DNA of 64,000 nt, taken from Antarcticimicrobium sp040365005. Lineage in GTDB: Bacteria > Pseudomonadota > Alphaproteobacteria > Rhodobacterales > Rhodobacteraceae. The position numbers were made by a program, and so were the translations under genes. How positions within the stretch are numbered: the first letter of the stretch is position 1; every line of letters begins with the position of its first letter. The stretch is from the NCBI RefSeq assembly GCF_040365005.1, contig NZ_BAABWV010000005.1, positions 186,001 through 250,000 of the forward strand, written 5' to 3'. A model generated the notes under the pieces. The model searched no databases. It had not been told where the DNA came from and saw nothing but the letters and a program-made list of their open reading frames with translations. This document shows positions 59,814 through 64,000 of the stretch, piece by piece.

Positions 59814-60896
59814 GTGACGGCAGACATTCCCAGGCTCGAGATCCGCAACCTTGTTCGCCATTTCGATGGCCGACGGGTGGTGGACGACGTCTCGCTCAGG
59901 ATCATGGCAGGGCAGGTGACCTGCCTTCTGGGCCCATCCGGCTGCGGCAAGTCGACGACTCTGCGGATGATCGCGGGCGTGGAAATGCAGGATTCCGGCG
60001 AGATCTGGGTCGATGGAAAACTGGTGTGCGACACCATTTTCCGGGTTCCTCCCGAGCGCCGCGAGATCGGGCTGATGTTCCAGGATTTCGCGCTGTTCCC
60101 GCATCTGAGCGTGGCCGAGAACGTCGCCTTTGGCCTGCGTCATGGGACCAAGGCGGAAAAACGGGCGCGGGTTTCCGAACTTCTGGAGCGGGTCGACCTG
60201 ATCGAGTTCATCGACGGCTATCCGCACCAGTTGTCGGGCGGCGAACAACAGCGCGTCGCGCTGGCCCGTGCGCTGGCGCCCCGGCCACGCATCATGCTGA
60301 TGGACGAACCGTTTTCGGGCCTCGACAACCGGCTGCGAGATGGCATCCGCGACGAGACGCTGAGCCTTTTGAAGGACGAGGATACTGCCGTTCTGCTGGT
60401 CACGCATGAGCCGGAAGAGGCAATGCGCATGGCCGACGAGATCGCGCTGATGCGCGCCGGAACGATCGTGCAGCGCGGCGCGCCCTACAATGTCTATACC
60501 CGCCCCGCCGACAAGGCTGCAGTAGCCTTCTTCAGCGATATCAACGTGCTGAAGGCCCAGGTGAACGGGGCCTTGGCGCAGACCCCCTTTGGCCAGTTCC
60601 TGGCGCCGGGGGTGCCGGATGGAACCGATGTCGAGATCGTGTTCCGCCCCCAGCACGTGCGGTTGGACTTTGACCGTAACGGGCAGGGGCCGCTGCCGAC
60701 CCCCGCCGAGGGAGTGGCGGCGCGTGGAGTCGTGGAACGGGCGCGGTTCCTGGGCCACGAGAGCCTTGTGGAGTTCCGCATGGAGTTCGACGGCTCGGTG
60801 CTGAAGGCGACGGTGCCCAACGTGTTCCTGCCGCAGACCGGGCGCGCGATGTGGCTGACCGTGCGGCGCGACAAGTGTTTCGTGTTTCCCGCCTGA
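59814..60896 (+). CDS. ABC transporter ATP-binding protein (Fe3+/spermidine/sulfate type), orphan
   Basis: The ~360-aa ATPase has Walker A LGPSGCGKSTTLRM, Q-loop MFQDFALFPHLSVAENVAFGL, signature LSGGEQQRVALARAL, Walker B IMLMDEPFSGLD and H-loop VTHEPEEA. A C-terminal TOBE-like regulatory domain follows (residues about 270-360, VFRPQHVRLDF, FLGHESLVEF), as in FbpC, PotA and CysA. GTG 59814 is chosen (GAGG at 59805-59808); ATG 59781 is also in frame. No permease or binding-protein gene is visible on either side, so its transporter partners lie elsewhere or the gene moved. It ends 7 bp from the convergent YafY-type gene. Confidence 0.9.
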   Translation: MTADIPRLEIRNLVRHFDGRRVVDDVSLRIMAGQVTCLLGPSGCGKSTTLRMIAGVEMQDSGEIWVDGKLVCDTIFRVPPERREIGLMFQDFALFPHLSVAENVAFGLRHGTKAEKRARVSELLERVDLIEFIDGYPHQLSGGEQQRVALARALAPRPRIMLMDEPFSGLDNRLRDGIRDETLSLLKDEDTAVLLVTHEPEEAMRMADEIALMRAGTIVQRGAPYNVYTRPADKAAVAFFSDINVLKAQVNGALAQTPFGQFLAPGVPDGTDVEIVFRPQHVRLDFDRNGQGPLPTPAEGVAARGVVERARFLGHESLVEFRMEFDGSVLKATVPNVFLPQTGRAMWLTVRRDKCFVFPA

Positions 60897-60903
60897 ACGG
60901 CTT

Positions 60904-61578
60904 TCAACCCGCGGGGCCCTCGTAATCCGCCAGCGTCTTGCCGGGTTCGTCAATGAACAGTTCGGGCAGGGGCGTGGCCTCTTCGATCAGATCGAGGCGA
61001 AATTCGCGGAAATCCTGCCGCAACTCGCACCAGGCCGTCAGGGTCCAGGCTCGCCCCCAGCTTTCCAGCCGCAGCGGGCGGACGGTGCGCCGGGTGGCGG
61101 AGCCCTCCGGGTGGCGATAGGAGAGGCGGAGTTTCTGCCGCCCGCGAATGGCGCTGCGCAATGCGCCTACGTGCGACAACCCGCGTGCGGCATTGGCAAG
61201 CGGGGTGAGCGCGGTTTTCCACGTCTCTGCCTCGGCAATGGTCTCTTGCGGCAGGGCGGCGTCGACCTTGTCCGCCAGCGACAGCGCGGCGGCCTTCAGA
61301 TCAGGGTCGGCAGCCTCGGACAGGATGGCGATCCCGAGGTTGAGGGCCGAAAGCTCATCCTGTGTCAGGGTGATCGGCGGCAGCGCGATGGTGTCGGCCA
61401 GCGTATAGCCGGTGCCGCGTGTGCCGGAGACCGGGACGCCGGCGGCCATCAACCGGTCCATGTCGCGATAGATCGTACGTTGCGACACCCCGAGCCGTGC
61501 CGCGAGATCCTGCGCGCGATGCAGCTTCTTGTCGCGCAACAGGCGCAGGAGGTCGAGCAGGCGATCGGTGCGATCCAT
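60904..61578 (-). CDS. YafY-family helix-turn-helix transcriptional regulator (HTH_11/WYL type)
   Basis: The 224-aa regulator has an N-terminal DeoR-like HTH (MDRTDRLLDLLRLLRDKKLHRAQDLAARLGVSQRTIYRDMDRLMAAGVPV; key RLGVSQRTIYRDMDRL) and a C-terminal WYL-like ligand domain (LRSAIRGRQKLRLSYRH). WYL proteins bind ligands or nucleic acids; YafY members often regulate a neighbouring small gene. ATG 61578 is chosen; an alternative at 61632 lies inside the dyad. The dyad at 61618-61639 is about 40 bp upstream and suits autoregulation. The gene is divergent from tatA. It is not known which gene it controls. Confidence 0.88.
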   Translation of the reverse strand: MDRTDRLLDLLRLLRDKKLHRAQDLAARLGVSQRTIYRDMDRLMAAGVPVSGTRGTGYTLADTIALPPITLTQDELSALNLGIAILSEAADPDLKAAALSLADKVDAALPQETIAEAETWKTALTPLANAARGLSHVGALRSAIRGRQKLRLSYRHPEGSATRRTVRPLRLESWGRAWTLTAWCELRQDFREFRLDLIEEATPLPELFIDEPGKTLADYEGPAG

Positions 61579-61617
61579 GAGGGTTTTTGCGTCCGGGAAG
61601 GGGCGAAGGTCAAGAGA

Positions 61618-61639
61618 TACTGACAAAATCATGTCAGTA
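61618..61639. promoter_or_regulatory. 22-bp perfect dyad between the YafY-type regulator and tatA
   Basis: TACTGACA (61618-61625), a 6-nt AAATCA spacer and TGTCAGTA (61632-61639) form an 8-bp perfect dyad. Its place 40 bp upstream of the YafY-type gene suggests the operator of this regulator. The tatA start is 158 bp away on the other side. Confidence 0.6.
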
Positions 61640-61797
61640 AAGGGAATGGGCTTTCGAAAAGCGAGGCGAACCGCCGGCATTCGGTACAGTGCGGCGCGCT
61701 CGGCGCTTTTCGGTCGCCGCGTGCCTCCTGTATGACAAGGGCAACCCCGCCGCACGGCTGCTGTGCCGTGCCTGGGACAGACAAAAGGAGAGATCAC

Positions 61798-62016
61798 ATG
61801 CTCAACAATATCGGCCTTCCCGGCCTTCTTCTGATCGCGGTCGTTGTTCTGGTGCTGTTTGGTCGCGGCAAGATCAGCTCGCTCATGGGCGAGGTGGGCA
61901 AGGGCATCACCTCGTTCAAGAAGGGCATCAACGAAGGCACCAAGGAACTCGAAGAGGACGTCGCGGACACCGCAAAGGACGTCACGCCCGAGGAAACCGA
62001 CAAAGACAAGGCGTAA
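61798..62016 (+). CDS. tatA: Twin-arginine translocase subunit TatA
   Basis: TatA oligomers form the pore-like element that moves folded proteins with RR signal peptides across the inner membrane. The 72-aa protein has an N-terminal transmembrane helix (LPGLLLIAVVVLVLFG), the hinge FGRGKISSLMGEVGKG, an amphipathic helix and an acidic tail (KELEEDVADTAKD). AAAAGGAGAG precedes ATG 61798. It heads tatABC. Confidence 0.95.
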   Translation: MLNNIGLPGLLLIAVVVLVLFGRGKISSLMGEVGKGITSFKKGINEGTKELEEDVADTAKDVTPEETDKDKA

Positions 62017-62022
62017 CAGCGC

Positions 62023-62508
62023 ATGTTCGATCTGGGCTGGACCGAACTGCTGGTCATCGGCATCGTCGCGTTGATCGTGGTGGGGCCAAAGGACCTTCCG
62101 GTGCTGTTTCGCAACATCGGGCGCTGGGTCGGCAAGGCGCGCGGCATGGCGCGCGAGTTTTCCCGCGCGATGAACGAGGCGGCCGACGAATCCGGCATGC
62201 GCGACGTGGCCAAGACCTTCAAGACGGCGACCAACCCGGTGGGTTCGGCGCTGGACGGGGTCAAGGAGGCGGCACGTGACATGACTGCCGGGCTTGATCC
62301 GACCAAGTACGACCCCGACAGCGAAACCGGCAAGCTGGCCAAGGAACGCGCCGAGGACGCCAAGAAGATCCAGGCTGCCACCGCCCGCGCCGCCGCAGAC
62401 CGCAAGGCGCGCGAGGCCGAGGAAGCACTGGCCAAGGCCAACGAGGCCGAGGCGGCGTTGAACGACCCCGCGCCGGACGCGCCCCAGGATTCTGAAAGCA
62501 AGACATGA
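62023..62508 (+). CDS. tatB: Twin-arginine translocase subunit TatB
   Basis: TatB with TatC forms the receptor for twin-arginine signal peptides. The 161-aa protein starts MFDLGWTELLVIGIVALIVVGPKDLPVLFR with the TatB-specific Glu in the helix start (WTELLVI) and PKDLP hinge. The rest is a long charged helix (GRWVGKARGMAREFSRAMNEAA) and an Ala/Glu/Lys coiled-coil-like tail. It ends overlapping tatC (ATGA). Confidence 0.95.
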   Translation: MFDLGWTELLVIGIVALIVVGPKDLPVLFRNIGRWVGKARGMAREFSRAMNEAADESGMRDVAKTFKTATNPVGSALDGVKEAARDMTAGLDPTKYDPDSETGKLAKERAEDAKKIQAATARAAADRKAREAEEALAKANEAEAALNDPAPDAPQDSESKT

Positions 62509-63416
62509 GCAATACCGATACCGACGAGATCGACGACAGCTCGGCGCCGTTGATCGAGCATCTGACCGAGTTGCGGTCGCGGCTGATTCATTCGGTCGCG
62601 GCCTTCCTTGTCGGCATGGTGATCTGCTTCACCGTGGCGACACCGATCTTCAACTTTCTCACCGCGCCGCTGTGCCAGGTTCTGGCCGAGCGGGGGCAGG
62701 ATTGCGACCTGATCTTCATCAGCCCGCAAGAGGGGTTCTTCGTGGCGATCAAGGTATCGCTTCTGGGGGGGCTGATCCTGGCCTTTCCCTACATCGCGCT
62801 GCAGATGTGGCGGTTCGTGGCGCCGGGGTTGTACCGGTCGGAAAAGGGCGCGTTCCTGCCGTTCCTCGTGGCCTCGCCCTTCATGTTCCTTCTGGGGGCG
62901 GCCTTCGCGTTTTACGTGGTGACACCGCTGGCCTATGACTTCTTCCTCGGGTTCCAGCAGTTCGGTGCCGAGGGCGAGGCGCTGGAGGCCGGACAGGCCG
63001 CGCCGCTGAGCGTGGTGTTCCAGGGGTCGGCACAAGAATACCTGAACCTGACGATCAAGTTCATCGTTGCTTTTGGCCTGTGTTTCCAACTCCCGGTCCT
63101 GCTGACCCTGATGGGCAAGGCCGGGCTGGTCAGCGCCGCGGGGCTGGGCAGCGTTCGAAAATACGCGGTTGTCGCGATCCTGATCCTGGCCGCGCTGGTG
63201 ACGCCGCCCGACGTGATCACGCAGGTGATCCTGTTCGTCGTGGTCTATGGCCTTTACGAGATCTCGATCTTCCTGGTGCGCCGGGTCGAGGCCAAGCGCG
63301 AGGAACGGATGCGTAAAGAGGGCACCTGGTACGAGGATGACGAAGAGGCCTTCGACGACGACCCGATGATGTCGGAGTTCGACGAGGACGCCGGGCCGGA
63401 TCCGCGCGACGACTAG
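62505..63416 (+). CDS. tatC: Twin-arginine translocase subunit TatC
   Basis: TatC is the six-helix membrane receptor. The 303-aa protein has IEHLTELRSRLIHSV (the conserved N-terminal E/LR motif), FISPQEGFFVAIKVSLLGGLILAFPYIALQMWRFVAPGLY (key SPQEGFFVAIK, PGLY) and GLCFQLPVLLTLMGKAGLVS. The C-terminal 40 residues are charged and acidic (EEAFDDDPMMSEFDEDAG), longer than in E. coli TatC (258 aa). A terminator follows. Confidence 0.96.
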   Translation: MSNTDTDEIDDSSAPLIEHLTELRSRLIHSVAAFLVGMVICFTVATPIFNFLTAPLCQVLAERGQDCDLIFISPQEGFFVAIKVSLLGGLILAFPYIALQMWRFVAPGLYRSEKGAFLPFLVASPFMFLLGAAFAFYVVTPLAYDFFLGFQQFGAEGEALEAGQAAPLSVVFQGSAQEYLNLTIKFIVAFGLCFQLPVLLTLMGKAGLVSAAGLGSVRKYAVVAILILAALVTPPDVITQVILFVVVYGLYEISIFLVRRVEAKREERMRKEGTWYEDDEEAFDDDPMMSEFDEDAGPDPRDD

Positions 63417-63438
63417 CTGCCGGGTCAATGACATGAGC

Positions 63439-63470
63439 AAGGGGCGCGCCGGGCAACTGGCGCGCCCCTT
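63439..63470 (+). terminator. Terminator-like hairpin after tatC
   Basis: AAGGGGCGCGCC (63439-63450) and GGCGCGCCCCTT (63459-63470) form a perfect 12-bp stem with an 8-nt loop. It starts 22 bp after the tatC stop. Only TT and T follow, so the T-run is short. Confidence 0.65.
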
Positions 63471-63539
63471 TGCCTCGCCCCTCTTGTCGCTCTTGTCGCT
63501 TCGTGGTTTGACAGGCCCGAAACGACTGGAGGACAGCAG

Positions 63540-64000
63540 ATGGATCAGGCCGCACTTACCCGCATTGCCGAGGCGTTGGAGCGCATGGCGCCGGCCCCGA
63601 TGCCGGCCCCGGATTTCGCCGCGGCCGGCGGTTTTGTCTGGCATACGGATCCCGACCGGCTGGAACCGGTGGCGCGGATCAACCGGGTGCGGCTGGACCT
63701 GCTGGTGGGCATCGATCGGTCGCGCGACACGCTGTTGGACAACACCCGCCGGTTCGCCGAGGGAAACAGCGCCAACAACGCGTTGCTCTGGGGTGCGCGC
63801 GGGATGGGCAAGTCGAGCCTGGTCAAGGCGGTGCATGCCGAACTGTCCGAGGATCACCCTGAGCTGAAGCTGGTGGAACTCCAGCGCGAGGATCTGCCCA
63901 GTGTCGGGCGGCTGTTGAACCATCTGCGCGGCGCGCCACAGCGGTTCCTGCTGTTCTGTGACGACCTGTCGTTCTCCCATGACGACCAGCACTACAAGAG
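63540..64000 (+). CDS. DUF815-family ATP-binding protein (3' partial)
   Basis: This frame runs off the right edge; about 153 codons are visible. The start is ATG 63540 (MDQAALTRIAEALERMAPAP) with GGAGGACAG before it. Domain start: GGFVWHTDP, then LVGIDRSRDTLLDNTRRFAEGNSANNALLWGARGMGKSSLVKAVH with Walker A GARGMGKSS, and Walker B LLFCDDLSF. This fits the DUF815/AAA family of unknown function that often follows tatC in Rhodobacterales. The missing part should hold sensor motifs. Confidence 0.85.
   Translation, partial: MDQAALTRIAEALERMAPAPMPAPDFAAAGGFVWHTDPDRLEPVARINRVRLDLLVGIDRSRDTLLDNTRRFAEGNSANNALLWGARGMGKSSLVKAVHAELSEDHPELKLVELQREDLPSVGRLLNHLRGAPQRFLLFCDDLSFSHDDQHYK

Noticed and set aside
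63481..63501. Short tandem CTTGTCGCT repeat before the DUF815 gene
   Set aside because: Only two copies of about 9 bp; too short for a CRISPR or a meaningful array.

Overview
The window is GC-rich, tightly packed chromosomal DNA that reads as an alphaproteobacterium of the order Rhodobacterales (Roseobacter/Rhodobacter relatives). The evidence is the 14-gene nuo operon broken up by small lineage-type genes, the leucine-degradation cluster, the tatABC-DUF815 order, a GTTC-N7-GTTC type LexA box, and a dispersed intergenic repeat (GGAGTATTT...AGAGAAGAAG) that I associate with this group. I see no rRNA, tRNA, CRISPR array, prophage or insertion sequence. The first and last genes are cut by the window edges.

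Layout. 1-6120: peptide-type ABC transporter ATPase (5' truncated), an ArgE-like deacetylase and three tandem paralogous M20 amidohydrolases, probably one unit for uptake and hydrolysis of acylated amino acids or peptides. 6241-9583 (minus): GT4 glycosyltransferase, Kdo transferase WaaA and MoaA. 9668-14895: a lipoprotein, an AlkD-like HEAT-repeat protein, glmS-glmU for UDP-GlcNAc, and a Gph-type HAD phosphatase. 14871-19244: a MmgE/PrpD protein divergent from a DegT/StrS aminotransferase, then an orphan PAS histidine kinase.

19374-29313: leucine/isovalerate catabolism: isovaleryl-CoA dehydrogenase behind a palindromic operator, OmpW with an FNR-like box, acyl-CoA synthetase, both methylcrotonyl-CoA carboxylase subunits, a nitronate monooxygenase-like flavoprotein, HMG-CoA lyase and methylglutaconyl-CoA hydratase. 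Together they take isovaleryl-CoA to acetyl-CoA and acetoacetate.

29620-46819: the complete complex I operon nuoA-N with seven interspersed extra reading frames (two tiny membrane proteins, a 74-aa two-TM protein, two lipoproteins, one exported protein and a cysteine-free CMD-like protein). It continues into birA, coaX and an RNase J gene. BirA would biotinylate the carboxylase encoded upstream. A strong bidirectional terminator separates this from a DEAD-box helicase.

50191-64000: helicase, RTX-repeat protein, two GT2-like glycosyltransferases, prfC, a SnoaL-like gene with a LexA-type box, a Hint-domain protein, an atypical SDR, an orphan ABC ATPase, a YafY-type regulator with a dyad at its promoter, tatABC and a 3'-truncated DUF815 ATPase. 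The best leads for undescribed biology are the uncharacterised genes embedded in the nuo operon, the translated repeat between nuoD and nuoE, and the LexA-type control of the SnoaL-like gene.
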